Source: Purshia tridentata
Lineage: Eukaryota; Streptophyta; Magnoliopsida; Rosales; Rosaceae
DNA length: 40,663 nt
Direction of reading: 5' to 3'
Assembly: GCA_003254885.1 (NCBI GenBank)
Contig: QANT01007099.1
Span: forward strand, 1 to 40,663
A program made the position numbers and the translations under genes. This document shows, piece by piece, positions 10,361-22,607 of this stretch (within the stretch, counting starts at the first letter, position 1; the number at the start of each line of letters is the position of its first letter). Below the pieces are notes generated by a model. That model searched no databases. It worked only from the letters and a program-made list of their open reading frames with translations, and was not told where the DNA came from.

Positions 10361-13300
10361 AGTAAGAAAATTAAAGTGTCATGCTTGTATGTTTTTTGTT
10401 TAAAATGCAATGAAGAGATAAGAAAAGAAATAAGTATATAAAGTTATGCAATCAAAAGAAATCATGATTTGAAAATATAAAAAAAAAAAAACAAAAATGA
10501 GAATGATTAAAACTTTTGTAAAAGCAAATGTTTTTAAGTATTTACATACTAGAACAAGAAGAAGAAGGAACACCAACAAAAGCAAGAACAAAAGTAATTA
10601 AATAATTGATGAACCTAATAAAAAAATATTTTTTAGGGAAAATGAAAAAAAAAAGAGTAATTGTGATCTAACACAAATACCAAAGAAAAACAACAATTGA
10701 AGAAAAATAACAATTGAAGAACAACACAAAGGCAGAATAAATCATGGAAAAAAGCACAATCGCAATCACCTTATAAGAATGTAAGCAAACAAAATAGAAG
10801 TAAAGAAATGTGAAAAAAGCATATGAAAGAGAAAGAAAACTTATCTGATTAAGAGAAGATATAAAAGAATGGACAGATTTCAATCGCAACATCCTAAACA
10901 CAAATCAATAGTATCCAAAAGTCAGACCAAGGTGAAACAATGAAGGTGTTAGTGAGAGATTTAAGATACTCAATCATCCAATACATCAAATAACAAAAAA
11001 ATTGAAATTAGATTTTTTATCTACTTGGTAGCGAAAGCAGAGAAGCAAATGAAGCAATGAAAGGGTTCAAACTAGTTATTTATTTTGTTGAAATCCCAAC
11101 GACCAACGCACATAAAGTGATGGAAAATTGAATGACAAAAAACCTCAGACATCACACTTATTATCAAAATGGCAAGTAGATAAAAAAATAAATAAAAACT
11201 ATGAGAGCCAAACAATGGGAAAGAAACCAATGGCAAGAAGGTAAAAATTTCAAAAGAATTTGGGCATGAACGAAAGACAAACGCAATGACAAAAAAGGTA
11301 CAATTAAACCTAAAAAATCACAACATAATTAAAGGCCCAAAAAGGGGAAAAATTGTCTTTTCACGATGAACAGTCTATAAACAATATAAGCAATAGCAGG
11401 TGGATTGTGTTTTAGAATATATAAAATTTTAGGCTGCCAAACCAACAAGAACCTCCAAAGCATTTTATAAGGACAAAATTAAGTTGTAGTGTTTGAACAA
11501 GTGCTCTAAAGTCTCAAGTACACCATGAAATTTAGGGTAGTCAAAAGAAAAAGAGAACCTCTACCTAATCCTTTGGACATTAGTCATTAGTTTACTATGA
11601 CAAAAGAATTAAGGGAAAATCTTCAATTCAAGAGGTAAGAAACTCTCCCACAAAAAATGCGAACACCAATTAACATAATTGTTGTCGAACACAGTCAAAT
11701 AATGATTTACCAAAAAACTATTGTCTAATATAACACTAAAAAACTTTAAAAACTGGTGTCTAGTGTGTGTGGTCTATTAACATTATTGTAGTAGTGGATT
11801 ACATATTATGTCACCCATTACATGAAGTAGGTATCTTTATTAATTATTCAAAATTTCAATTGATTTTACTAGTGGACCAAGTAGTGTTTAATGAGCTGAC
11901 ATGCCACAAAAAGAATTGATGTAAGAAGAGTCATATCATAAAAAGTAAGACGAGACACTTCGTCTTTTGAGAAGAAAGTGATAGGACTTCAAAATGGAAC
12001 ATGTGACTTGACTAATGATGCTAATATTAGTAGGAAAGATGCTCACAAAAGTTTTTCAGATGTGGATGATAAAAATGATGATGATGCAGGAAATGATGAA
12101 GGGGATGAAGATGAACAAGATAAGTCCCAATTGCTAGACAATTGAGTCCATTTACTTGATAGTGCAATACTAAGATTGATCTAGTATGGGTGCAATAAGT
12201 ATGCAACTACATGCATATTTTGTCATTCTACTTTTCAAAGTTAATGCATTACTAACTTAAAGTAATATTTGGAGATTATGATCCATCAACGAGTGTAAAG
12301 AATTGTATTGATGTACCACCAACCTTTAATATAATTCTTATATGAATAAAAGTAAAAACGCAGACAAACAAAATAAGACAACCATTGCCTAAAACATATG
12401 ATCTGATTGAGAAAGGATTATATAAGTAGTAAAAGAAGCATCTCAATTGATGATGATAAGGATGGTAGATACATATATCTTAATGATTTGCACTCATTTG
12501 AGCGAGATGATTATCATGTTATCTACGAGTTTTAAAACAAGTTTAAGTTTAATATTATAGACAACCAATAAAGTGGTTAAAGTAGTAATAGTATTAACAC
12601 CACAACAATATCGTTGCATACAAATCCTGAAGGACCCACGACCACCTCTTCCAGAACCTAGCCTTATAAGACTACGAGATTAAGAAAAACAGACTTAAAA
12701 AGAATTTGAAAAAACAATAAATAAAAGTTGAAAAAGTACGTAAGAAAGTTCTTCATTTATGAGAATTTGCCAACACATAAAGTTGAATTCATTCACTTCA
12801 AGAACACGATTTAGGTAGCAGAAGAATTTGGTGCTTTAGCATCCATTTGACATTTCTTTTACATATTTATATAATTTAATTGTTTTATTAACTAATCGCA
12901 TTATCTCTTATTACTTTTAAGTCAAGACGTAGACCTCACTTTATCTTATGAAAGTAAAATTAAGTATTTGCTTAGAGAGTACAATGACATGAAAAATTAA
13001 TCAATGAAAATATAGAGGTATTGATTGTATGGTTGCAATGAACAATATGGATTAATGAGAAATGCATGTTGAATGCCATATTCATTTGCGCAAAAATACT
13101 CTATAGTTTAGATCACCTAAAACTACAAAATTGAGAGGATGCTTATATAAACCAATGGCAACCATGTGGTTCCAATTCCTTACAAAAATACATAAGCACC
13201 CCAATATCTGATTACAATACACAAAATGCCTTACAAAATACAGTGATGCTCCCATAATATTCCAATTCTAACTTACAACATACAACAAATCTCATATCTA

Positions 13301-13818
13301 TCAATTTTCAACCATAATAATCATGTGCAACCAAAATAACCAAAGTTTAAAAACCGATATAACATATCCCTAAATAAATTATCAAAAACTAAAAAACCAT
13401 TTCAAATAACCTAAGTTCAAAAACCAATGTATATCACCAATTCACATTTGCACAAAACCCCCACTTCAATAGCCCCAAAGTATTCAATCCTTTTGCCTTG
13501 AAATCATATTTTTTTTAATCCTCTTGCTATGATCCTTCCTTCAGATTTCTCTTGCAGTGGTTGATATTGATGGTGGGTGTGAAAGCGCTATTTGCATTTA
13601 GAAATTTAGTTCACCACTCAAGTACACATACTACATGGAAATTAGAAACCAAAAATATTCATAATCAAGGAAATTGACATCTAAACATAAATACATATTT
13701 GAGTGTTTTCTTGGGAGGCTAGTTCTAGTGCTGATGAACTTGTCTCAATTTTTACTTGCTCTTGTGTCCCAAATTTTGTATTCCTTGCTAGTCTTCCTTT
13801 CTTGGATTTAGGCCTGGG
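10361..13818. other. AT-rich intergenic DNA, no supported gene
   Basis: Short minus-strand frames (10400-10591, 10668-10901) are low-complexity and follow A/T-rich composition. A stretch at about 12040-12125 would encode an acidic Asp/Glu-rich peptide but is surrounded by stops. It could be decayed coding DNA of unknown origin. Confidence 0.35.
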
Positions 13819-16807
13819 TTAGAGATGCCTATGGCATATCCTAGCATTATGATTCTCTTTCTTGCAATTACTACAATGCATAATCACCACACTCTTTCCA
13901 AGCCTGGTACCATTTGTTATATTTTTTCTTGCCTTCTTTCCAGGTTGTGGCTTCCTAACATTTCTAGGCCTTCCTGGTTGCCTAGTATTTGTAGGTGGCA
14001 ACAATGGTATATGATCAGTTCTCTCTAACAATGGTTGGCCATTTATTAGCTCAATCACACAACTATAGAACTTCACCAAATAGCACTTATCAACCCAATC
14101 ATGAACGAACGTTCCACCTTTGTAAATATTGGCTGCCACTACATGCTTGCATAGAACCTAGCCAAACCCCACTCTTTGCAGGCAAACTCATATGATCCAA
14201 GATCAACAATGTACTACATTGAGGTTCCATTAACTTGATGTATAAAGCCTTTTGACCACATCACAGTGTAGTCACATGCCTCAGTCTTCCTAGCTTCTAT
14301 CTTTTTTAATATTTTTTTTAAAAACTTTGTGGGGCCACTTCCTCATATTTTCTCTCATTTGCACTATTCTTTTTATTAGTAGTATCCTAATCATCTCAAG
14401 CATTGTAATAACTAATTTATCCCTTGCACGTAAAATATTCTAATTGAATGTCTCACACAAGTTGTTCATTGTCATGCCACATTTAGCTTAAGTGGGAAAA
14501 TGAATTGGATCACTAACTAGGTGGCTTAGCTACAAGCCACTTCCAGGCTTCAATGTCCAAAGCCTTCAGCTGATCCATTGTATGGCCAAAAAGGCGACAT
14601 TGTTGCCTTAGCTGCATTCCAAGCATCAAATAACACCTTGCTTTGTGACTCTTCCTGAAGTTTGTAAACAAGTGCCTAGCACAGAACCTATGCTCTGAAT
14701 TGGGTAAAAAATCCTTACATGCACCAATCAGGCCTTTTTGTTTATTTGAAATAAATGTCTAGTGGTGGCTGTTTACAATTTCACAATCTTCTATTAGCAA
14801 CTCTTGAAACCACCCCAAGTTTGCTTGTTCTCCATCTCCACAATAGCATATGCTATCACAAAAGTTTCATTGTTTGCATCAATCCCCACAGTACTAAGTA
14901 GCTAGCCACCAAAAACTCATTTGAGATGACATCTATCTAACCCTACGAAGGGTCTACACCCATCCTTCAGCCTTAGACCTTTCTTGCATGCCCCCAACCA
15001 AACATAGCACCTCTGAAACCTATTTTGATCACTTGACACTTTTATGGTGGTATCTGAATTTGCCTTTTCACTTCATTCATATAATCTCACAACAACCCAT
15101 ATTGTTCCTTTTATGTACCCTGTATGAGGCACTTGACCTTTGCTCTGTAAGCCTTCATAAATGACACACCAACCTTGAACTCTATAGAAGCAGCAGCCAT
15201 TAATGCATTCACAAGTATTGTTTGCTTGGTCTAAATCCTTGGGAGGAACATCTTGACCAACCATTCTACTGTGGCTAACTTGTCAATGTGAATTCTGGTG
15301 CATGCATGCTTATCCTCAAACACCTTGTCTGCAAGGTATTGACATTGGCATTCATCCTTGAAACATACATCTCCTAGTGGTACTTTCGAAGTGCCTCCTC
15401 ATGTCCATCACACACAACCCCCAGCCTCAACCTCTCATTCTTCCAGTAAGTTATATATTTTCCATTCACTATTGCATATTGTCTGATAGGCTTCCTAAAC
15501 ACCTTGCAGTCAGCAAACAGCATGCCTAGTTTGAACAAGGGGTCCTTCATATCTGTTTCTGTATTCCATTGAGAATAATGGATCTCCTTGCCATCATCCT
15601 CCTTATCAGAGTCTTGCATGCTCTGGTACTCCTTATCATTGGCCATATCCTTCTCCTCATCCTCATATTCAATCACTAGAACATCTTGCATCACAACATT
15701 TTTCTCTTGGAAATTTCCATTGGCATATGAGCCACCCCATTCTTCTCCCTGGTCAATAAACATTTTGAAGTCCTAGTCATCACCATCTTCACTGTATTCA
15801 CGTCAACAAATGCAAAATTTGGATCACCTTCACTGGAACTATTAGAGGCATCCTCCTAATGTTCATCAACCACTGCTTCATCCTCATGTGGTTCATCCAT
15901 TAGCATACTTGCTCCTGTTCTTGTAGCATAAGTGTCTCTTGTGGCCCTTCTTAAGTTGTATCTTTTTGTTAAATTTGTCCTTGAAGGAGCACCTTTCCTT
16001 GCTCTAACCCATGTAGGTTGAAAAAATCCAGCCTCATGGTCATGTTGCCCTAAATACAAATCATCAGTATGGGGGGTTCTCAGCCTTAGAAGCATCCTTA
16101 ACGTGGTCCTCATAACCCATTCTTGGAGTTGTAAAGTCTTGTTCTTCAAACTGATCATTATAGACCTTCTTAGCTCCATTAGCAACTTCAACCTCACATC
16201 CAATATCAGCATGGATATTCACATCTTCCTCTGGTGCATGCTCATCCACATTTTCCTTTAGTGCATGATCCCCATTGGTGTATACTCAACTACATTGCCA
16301 ACTGGTACATCTTCTTCTATGCCACCTCATTGCTTGGCCCTTCCTTCAATATCTGGCCATTTCAGGGCACAACTACTAAGGGGGTTGTCAAAATGAAGTT
16401 ATTCAAGAACAACAAAACCCACAAGTACTTCCTCCTCATCCCAATCATTGAGCAATTCCTTATCTTCGTTGTGCATAAATTCTTGGGGGTCTTTAAGCAC
16501 ATGCTCAAGATATATCTTAATCTTTCCAGTTAGGTCCCACCAATGCACACATATCCATAACATCCCTGTCTATTCTTAGTTGAGTTAGTGCACCCCCAAG
16601 CCCCCCTTTTGGTAATTTGTAGTGATAATGAATAATTTGTTTGTGATACTCTAGCTTGACGACCATGCAGTCAATCTCTATTAGAGACATTTTATCTACG
16701 TCATAGAAGTCATAGTGATTCACAACCTCATCCACATAGTAGTTTTCTCTCATTATCCCTCCATGAAACATTATAATAGTCAACAACCCTTCATCTCCTA
16801 CAAGCAA
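13819..16807 (-). pseudogene. Mutator-like (MULE) transposase, decayed
   Basis: Pieces of a plant MULE transposase occur in the correct order from high to low coordinates. A PB1-like N-terminal domain with YDVDKMS and a TAG acceptor just upstream lies at 16807-16517. An acidic linker follows (16212-15856). The MuDR DNA-binding domain is at 15763-15374 (DPLFKLGMLF ... KNERLRLGVVC). The catalytic core (about 14960-14500) has the first Asp in FVGLD (codon 14935-14937) and the downstream HRFCARHL motif. A decayed SWIM finger follows, and the CCHC tail (CSNCKKENHNARIC) is at 14139-13819. Many in-frame stops and frame changes separate the pieces. The usual second catalytic Asp before KQKGL is Asn (codon 14744-14746). 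It encodes no working transposase. Terminal inverted repeats were not located. Confidence 0.88.
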
Positions 16808-17751
16808 ACATATAAATTAGATTTAAATCTAGACAATATACACATATATCACTATTTCAATGGAATTTGAATGGAATTTTAGTGCAATTTTAGAATATTA
16901 TAATGGAATTCAATAACATAACCATAACAAGCATACAAATATCTTAACAAGTCAATCACCCCATTATAGCGGAATTTTTTGAATCACAAAAGTCAAAATA
17001 CACTCTAGAACAATGAACTTGGGCCACTATAAGTCCTTGTTCTGAATCATCTAACACCATTCACAGATCTCACACTTTTCAACTTGTCTTTTATGCCAAG
17101 TCTAAAATAAAGGTCCAAGCCTGGATCTCTATGTCTCATCCCCCCAAACTAATATGCGCAACCCCATTCATTTTCCCACCTAACAAACAAACAATAAAGA
17201 TACCCACTAGCAAACAAACACAAATATCCACTTTACAGAACACAAACCCTATTTAAATACAAAAAGTGTAAAAAAGACACTATTCTCGAAAAGGGTCAAA
17301 AATATTCTCTACAACTTGCTGTACAGAGGTGTTTGGTCTCTACCAATCTCTTCGCAAACAACCCATGCCATACGACCAACACATCCTTCGTTTTTTCATT
17401 ATGGAGTACTCGATTTACAAGAGTGATTCAAAAAGTTTCAGTTTGATTGAGAGACTGAGAATGATGAGAAAGTTGAAGGGTTGGGTTGCTTTTGAAATTA
17501 GAATGTGAAGGATTTATGCGAAAAGTGGGTTTTGTTAGCCAAGAGAGGCATCTGTTACAAGTGAAGGGACGTGGTTGATCTGCTCAAGATGGGTTAGTGT
17601 TAGAGCTAGGTGGCCTTGTGGCAATAATGGTGGTAAGAAGTTGTGAGTTGGCGTCAAGTTGGCATGGTCGTATTTGCCATGTTAATTAAGAAGCTAAATC
17701 AACGGTGCCAGTCTATTATTTAACACCAGACCCAACAGAATCCCAAACAGC
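16808..17751. other. Non-coding DNA upstream of MULE remnant
   Basis: No gene is supported. This may include the 5' untranslated region and terminal repeat of the MULE, but no inverted partner was found near 13000-13800. Confidence 0.3.
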
Positions 17752-17936
17752 CACTACAACAAATATGGGCAATAGCCATCCCTATTAGTCATCCCTATTA
17801 GCCATCTTTAAGAGACTAAAGTGCCTCAATTTTAATAAAAAAGTGTGGCTATTGTACAATAGGGACTAAAGTGTCTAACTGCCACCCCTTTCTGAGCAAC
17901 TAATATGAGTGGCTATTGCCCATATTTATTGTAGTG
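17752..17936. mobile_element. CACTA-type MITE
   Basis: The left terminus CACTACAACAAATATGGGCA pairs with the right terminus, which in reverse complement starts CACTACAATAAATATGGGCA. The pairing extends through AATAGCCA. A 3-bp duplication AGC flanks it (17749-17751 and 17937-17939), the size expected for the CACTA (En/Spm) superfamily. At 185 bp with no coding capacity it is a non-autonomous derivative. Confidence 0.87.
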
Positions 17937-18763
17937 AGCGCATGGGTTTAAGGACCTAGTGGACGCGCTTGAAAATTTTTAAACTTCATGGACCCAATTG
18001 AAAGGTCCCTTATAGTTTGAAGGAGTAATCTGTATTTGAGCCTTAGTTCGTATGAATTTTTTGTGTATTTTTCTAAGTCCAAAATTGTTTTTAACTAATT
18101 TTCAAAGTTTGTAAAAAGAGAAAAATAGAAAAATGAAAGTTGAAGTAGTGAATTGAAAGTTTTGAAAATTGGGGTATTAAATTAGCAAATCAAGTAAAGC
18201 TAAGGTACGTCATTGTAATTTACTCATATTTCTATTAGCAATTAACGGTTTTTTTTACTATAAGACTAACGGAAGTATTTAATTGGTGAGATTTCGTAGT
18301 TGAGTAACTCGAATGCAACTTTTTAAACTGGAGGTACTTAGTTGAAAAGTTATGTACAGTTGAGATATATAATTGTAATTAATCCTAAAATATATATATA
18401 CTACTATATTGAAAAATTTGAAACCTAATGAGATGATAAAATGACTCTAAATATGGGAGCAGTTCTTTGTAATTAGCCCAAAATAAAAATTAAAAAGTGA
18501 TTGACATAATGATGGGAACCAACGATAGCAGTAGTCAATTAATAAGTACAGATCGAAGTTTGGGGAAAGCAGAAAATGTTATATATGATATATTGTTGAA
18601 TTTCACTCTGGCTATGTATCTATCATCCATCATAGGATAAAAAGAAAAGGGAAAAAAGAAGAAGTCGAAGTATGATGAGAACCACAATGCATAGTGAGTG
18701 GGACAAAGAAAAAAGAAAAAGAAGAAAATGAAGAAGCTTTTAAAAGTTGGATGGATGAAAATT
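17937..18763. other. Non-coding DNA downstream of the HMA gene
   Basis: 18030-18200 resembles one arm of the fold-back family at 21698-22262 (shared words such as AATTTTCAAAGTTTGTAAAAA), so a fragment of that family lies here. The part next to 18764 should contain the 3' untranslated region of the HMA gene; a canonical poly(A) hexamer was not seen on the minus strand. Confidence 0.35.
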
Positions 18764-19587
18764 CTAGAAGAAGTTGATGTTGAAGTTGTTGAATCTCAAG
18801 CTTCCATAAGTGGCGCTGGCATTGGCATAAGCAGTGAGGAGCTCATTTCGAGCACACCAGAAATCGGCTTTCAATCCGCTTCTTCTGATTGCTTTCAGTA
18901 ATTTGTTCCTATGCGCATATCCTGTTACAACCACCTTCTGACTCTGTGCATCTACTTCCACCTTCTCTATCCCTGTGCATTATTAATCAATTAATTAATT
19001 AATATTAATACTGGATATATATATATATATATAATGCAATGCGTGAATTAATATTCGGTCGATATATAATAACTAGCTGTGACAGAAGTACCTTTCAGTT
19101 TTGAGAGGCATTTCCTAAGTCGCTTCTCATGTATTCCAACCATCTCCACCTTCAATTCCACAGTCTGCAAATTTATTCACACATTTAACGAGGAACAGAT
19201 CGACTAGCTAGCTAGCTATATATATATATATATAAGGATTTTCTCAAGTGATGACTGCATTTTTTAAATTTTACGGAAATTGACATAATAACGATACAGT
19301 GTAGACAAGAGGTTTACATAAATAATATACTGTAGTAAGTTTTGAAATTTCATGTCGACACTGTATTTACCCTATGTGGACACTGTGTCGGCGTCTGCAA
19401 ATTTTTAAAAATGCAATCATCTTCTCTAAAGAAGGATTGTATAGAGAGAGAGAGAGAGGCTGAGACAATTAAAATTATAAAAATTCATGCTAGCTAGTAC
19501 ATGTAATCCTTAATTGAGAAGATTAAACACATTAATAAATTGTTCTAATTAATTAGAAGTTAGATATGTGATGCAATTTACCTCCAT
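18764..19587 (-). CDS. HMA-domain protein (HIPP/HPP-like), 3 exons, 95 aa
   Basis: The product is a small ferredoxin-fold protein of the plant heavy-metal-associated family. Three coding exons join in frame: 19582-19587 (ATGGAG only), 19092-19164 and 18764-18972. Both introns (19165-19581 and 18973-19091) are GT..AG, and the total of 288 nt gives 95 residues plus TAG. The HMA fold spans about residues 3-65, with VELKVEM as strand 1, LRKCLSKLKGIEKVEVD, and VVVTGY. The canonical CxxC metal-binding loop is absent: after VEM comes VGIHEKR. The C-terminus (NFNINFF) has no CaaX box, so isoprenylation is not expected. A plausible TATA box (minus strand) lies at 19701-19707. Without the cysteines, direct metal binding is doubtful and a protein-interaction role is possible. 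Gene structure is well supported; the biological role is unknown. Confidence 0.9.
19013..19032. repeat. (AT)n microsatellite in intron 2
   Basis: A run of alternating AT within the second intron of the HMA gene. Confidence 0.85.
19203..19233. repeat. (CTAG)n/(AT)n compound microsatellite in intron 1
   Basis: CTAGCTAGCTAG grades into TATATATATA in the first intron of the HMA gene. (GA)n at about 19445-19458 lies in the same intron. Confidence 0.8.
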
Positions 19588-19700
19588 ATATGTTGGTACA
19601 GAAGATGATGAGAACGAACGATGGATGAGAGCATGCAATGAAGTGAAACAGCAAAGACCAAATGGTAGGGAATATTGATGAGTGAATGAAGATTGAAGAG

Positions 19701-19707
19701 ATATATA
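19701..19707 (-). promoter_or_regulatory. Putative TATA box of HMA gene
   Basis: The minus strand reads CTATATATCT about 115 bases upstream of the ATG at 19587. The leader between them is CT-rich and free of ATG, as expected for a short plant 5' UTR. Confidence 0.5.
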
Positions 19708-19759
19708 GGGGAATGTCAGACATATATATATGTGTGTGTGTATCACTAACACACTAACA

Positions 19760-20792
19760 GGTTACAACTTACAGCTAGCGGGGACAAGGTCAAAGACAGA
19801 ATAAACAATAAAGTACTGGAATGGGCCTTGGTTTTTGGGAGTTCTAGAACGACAAGAAATCATCTGCTTTGTTTTGCTTTGCTTTTTCAAAGACAGAAAC
19901 AAATAGCCAGACAGACATGAAATTAAACTCTTTACTAAATGGAGACTTGAGTAGCTACTGAGCTCAAGGCTCAAGCTTCTAGGCTTCCCCTCTGAACAAA
20001 GCAATGTGAGTTTCAAGCATTTTGAAATGATTGGGTTTGACGGTCCAACTTGGCTTTTTTTTACTTCTTTAGATTCATATATATCTTGCCTTTGGAATAT
20101 TTCAGTCCTTTTAAACATGAATGAATTAATATATTCCCACCTGATTCATTCAATTATGCCTTTTGGTCAACTTCATCATAGCTTGATTACCTCCACATTA
20201 ACTGTATAAATGTAATGCTTTGCAGTCTCTTAAATACACTTAAAATTAATTATTCTTGAATCCTTCAAATTATGGGGACATATCTGGTTAATTAAGTTAT
20301 TATTTATATGGTTATTTGGCCAAAAAAAAAGTTATTATTTATATGGTTGAAAAAGACAAAGTGGTCCTTCGATCTCATTGTAATATTACAGTGCTGACAC
20401 AGCATGCTTCACACTTGTCCACATTGCAAAATGCAAGGTGGCTGGGAAAAAAGGAAAAGAGAGTGAAAAAGAGAAGAGAATAAAACTTGAAGACGCTAAA
20501 TACCCAAGGGAAAATAAACTGCCCAGCAAGTTTGGTATTTTTGGGTTCTATGTAGTTTGCTTACCCCATAATTAATTAATAGATTCTAAAATTTAAAAGG
20601 AAGGCTTGAGAGTGACGCTTTGGTGTGCTCATGTCCAGTGGATGTGATGTAGATCAAGTTACTAGAGCAGATTGGTTTTAGTGGCAAAACTCAGGAAATC
20701 TACCTGAACCATATATTTAGGCCAAAAACGAAACAGTACATACTTGTATGAATGGTAAATAGGGCATCAAAATGCAATTTCAGCTAATGGTA
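19760..20792. other. Intergenic DNA between HMA gene and tRNA
   Basis: Contains a 118-codon minus-strand frame (19762-20118) with no recognisable domain and no supporting signals. Nothing else is supported. Confidence 0.35.
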
Positions 20793-20877
20793 GGGGTGGT
20801 GGCTCAGTTGGCTAGCGCGTAGGTCTCATAGCTTTTGAGGGATCCTGAGGTCGAGAGTTCGAGCCTCTATCACCCCA
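20793..20877 (+). tRNA. tRNA-Met (CAT), elongator, with intron
   Basis: The acceptor stem GGGGTGG pairs with TCACCCC, followed by discriminator A at 20877. The anticodon CAT sits in the loop CTCATA, and an ~11-base intron (GCTTTTGAGGG, about 20831-20841) follows position 37, as in plant elongator tRNA-Met genes. The B box is AGTTCGAGCC, and a TTTT terminator lies at 20882-20885. Two helix defects are visible: the D stem reads GCTC against GCGC (one mismatch), and the T stem closes with a G-A mismatch (GAGAG/CTCTA). It may be functional or a recently decaying copy. Confidence 0.9.
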
Positions 20878-20881
20878 TTCC

Positions 20882-20885
20882 TTTT
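20882..20885 (+). terminator. Pol III T-run terminator
   Basis: TTTT begins five bases after the tRNA discriminator base. Confidence 0.7.
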
Positions 20886-21278
20886 CTTCTACATTTTTCT
20901 TAAATTACAGTACGTGACTACGTGCCCAATAATAATAACAATTGATTTTCTATGTGTTTCTAGCGTTAACACTATATTTGATTAGTTAGTTTGATTTAAT
21001 AATTTATTTTTTGGTATGCGGTCACCAGAGGCCTAAAGCAAGAGCTAAAAAAAAAGTCAAATTTATTATTAAATATAAATTGTTTTTGTACACGTGATAA
21101 CTCATATATGGTCTAAGTGGCTACACAAATCGAAATGACCAATATGCTTTGCTACATCATCAAAATTAACAGAAGTTATAATGAAATTGAGTTGAAGGGG
21201 CACATTAGCACACGAGATATAATATTAGGTGACAATTTGAGACAATTAAAACATGAGGTGAATTAAGATTTGACTATT
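20886..21278. other. Intergenic DNA, nothing recognised
   Basis: No open frame or repeat structure is supported here. Confidence 0.35.
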
Positions 21279-21639
21279 TATTTATTTTTTTCTTGAAATA
21301 TACTTCTTTTTTCACTTTGTCCCTTAAAACTTAAATCCTCTCACTTTATTCCCGAACTTTATACTCTCATATACACCCTAAACTCTATATGTTATCTGGA
21401 GTTCTAGAGCTCTGTTTTGAGTGATTTTTATATGGTTGTAAAGAAGAGATTTATAGCTTCAAAATGAGTATAAGATTGCTGATTTTGGTGAAGGTTTGAT
21501 AAGTCAAAAGTCGGGCCAAAATTGAGATAAAAACTGGACAAATGGATGAAGTTGAGTTCGAGGGACAAGGTAGGAGAATTTAACTTTTAGGAGATAAAGT
21601 GAAAAAAGAAATATGTTTCAAACGACAAAAAAATAAATA
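21279..21639. mobile_element. Fold-back element 1 (~360 bp)
   Basis: The left arm (TATTTATTTTTTTCTTGAAATATACTTCTTTTTTCACTTTGTCCC...) is matched in reverse complement by the right arm ending at 21639 (...AAGTGAAAAAAGAAATATGTTTCAAACGAC...AAATAAATA). The arms are about 95 bp and imperfect. It has no coding capacity and fits a MITE or fold-back repeat. The superfamily is not assigned. Confidence 0.6.
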
Positions 21640-21697
21640 CCCTTAACATTTCGTTACACTTTCAAGGGGCAAAAGTGATAATTATCAGTTTACTTTT

Positions 21698-22262
21698 GGC
21701 TTATTATCAGTTTCACCCCTTGAAAGTATTTCAAATTCTCACATCACCCCCTCTGATTACTTTGTATCACTTTACTCTCTAGAACTAATTTTTGTGTATC
21801 ACTTACCCCCTGTTTATTATTTTTCTATTTTTGCAAATTTTGAAAATTAATTAAAAATAGTTTCAAATTCAAATAAATATACAAAAAATTCTTACGGACT
21901 TATCTTGACTAGGACTAATTTATTATAGGGTCAAATTATAATTTCTCTCTCCAAATGTTTCTAGAAAATTTGTGGGGTCAAAGTGTTAAGTTCTAAAATT
22001 TTAGTATAGTCGAAGGGAAAATTGGTAATTCAACCCCATAGTAAATTAGTACTAGTCAAGATGAATCCGCATAAATTTTCTATATCTTTTTTGAGTCTGA
22101 AGCTATTTTTTATTAATTTTCAAAATTTGTAAAAATAGAAAATAATAAAGGGGTAAAATGATATACGAAAATTAATTTCAAAGAGTAAAGTGATATAAAC
22201 TAAACCTTAGGGAGTGATGTGAGAATTTAAAATACTTTAAAGAATGAAATAGTAAATAAGCC
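21698..22262. mobile_element. Fold-back element 2 (~565 bp)
   Basis: The termini GGCTTATTATCAGTTTCACC...GAAAGTA and (reverse complement) GGCTTATTTACTATTTCATT...AAAGTA match, and the arms pair over most of their ~270-bp length. Shared internal words include CTATAGGGTC/GACCC-type and AATTTTCAAAATTTGTAAAAA. Confidence 0.65.
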
Positions 22263-22293
22263 TTACTTTTTAGATTTTTTTCAAATTCTTAAA

Positions 22294-22600
22294 GGCTTAT
22301 TTTCTAGTTTGTCACCTGAAAGTAAATTCAAGTCTCACTTTACCCTCGATTTATTGTGTATCACATTATCCCATGAAACTAATTCTTTGCCCACTTCCTA
22401 TTTTTTCAAATTTTAAAAATTAATGAAAAAGAGCTCCATACTCAAAAAAATACATGAAAAATTCTTATGGTCTCTCATCTTGGCAACTTCTAATTTACTA
22501 TAGGGTCAAATTACCAATTTGTCCTTTAAAAGTTTTCAGAGAATTTGGGAAGTTCAAATTTATTTCAAGAAAATTAAAATAAATTTCCCTTTATAAAAAT
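22294..22600 (+). repeat. Single arm of fold-back family 2
   Basis: Starts GGCTTATTTTCTAGTTTGTC and follows the left arm of element 2 in the same orientation (ATTTACTATAGGGTCAAATTACC...). It looks like a half copy directly next to a full one. Confidence 0.6.
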
Positions 22601-22607
22601 TCTAAGG

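Noticed and set aside
12040..12125. Acidic Asp/Glu-rich short frame
   Set aside because: Too short, surrounded by stops, no family recognised.
19762..20118. 118-codon minus-strand frame upstream of the HMA gene
   Set aside because: No recognisable domain, no splice or promoter support, and composition like the surrounding intergenic DNA.
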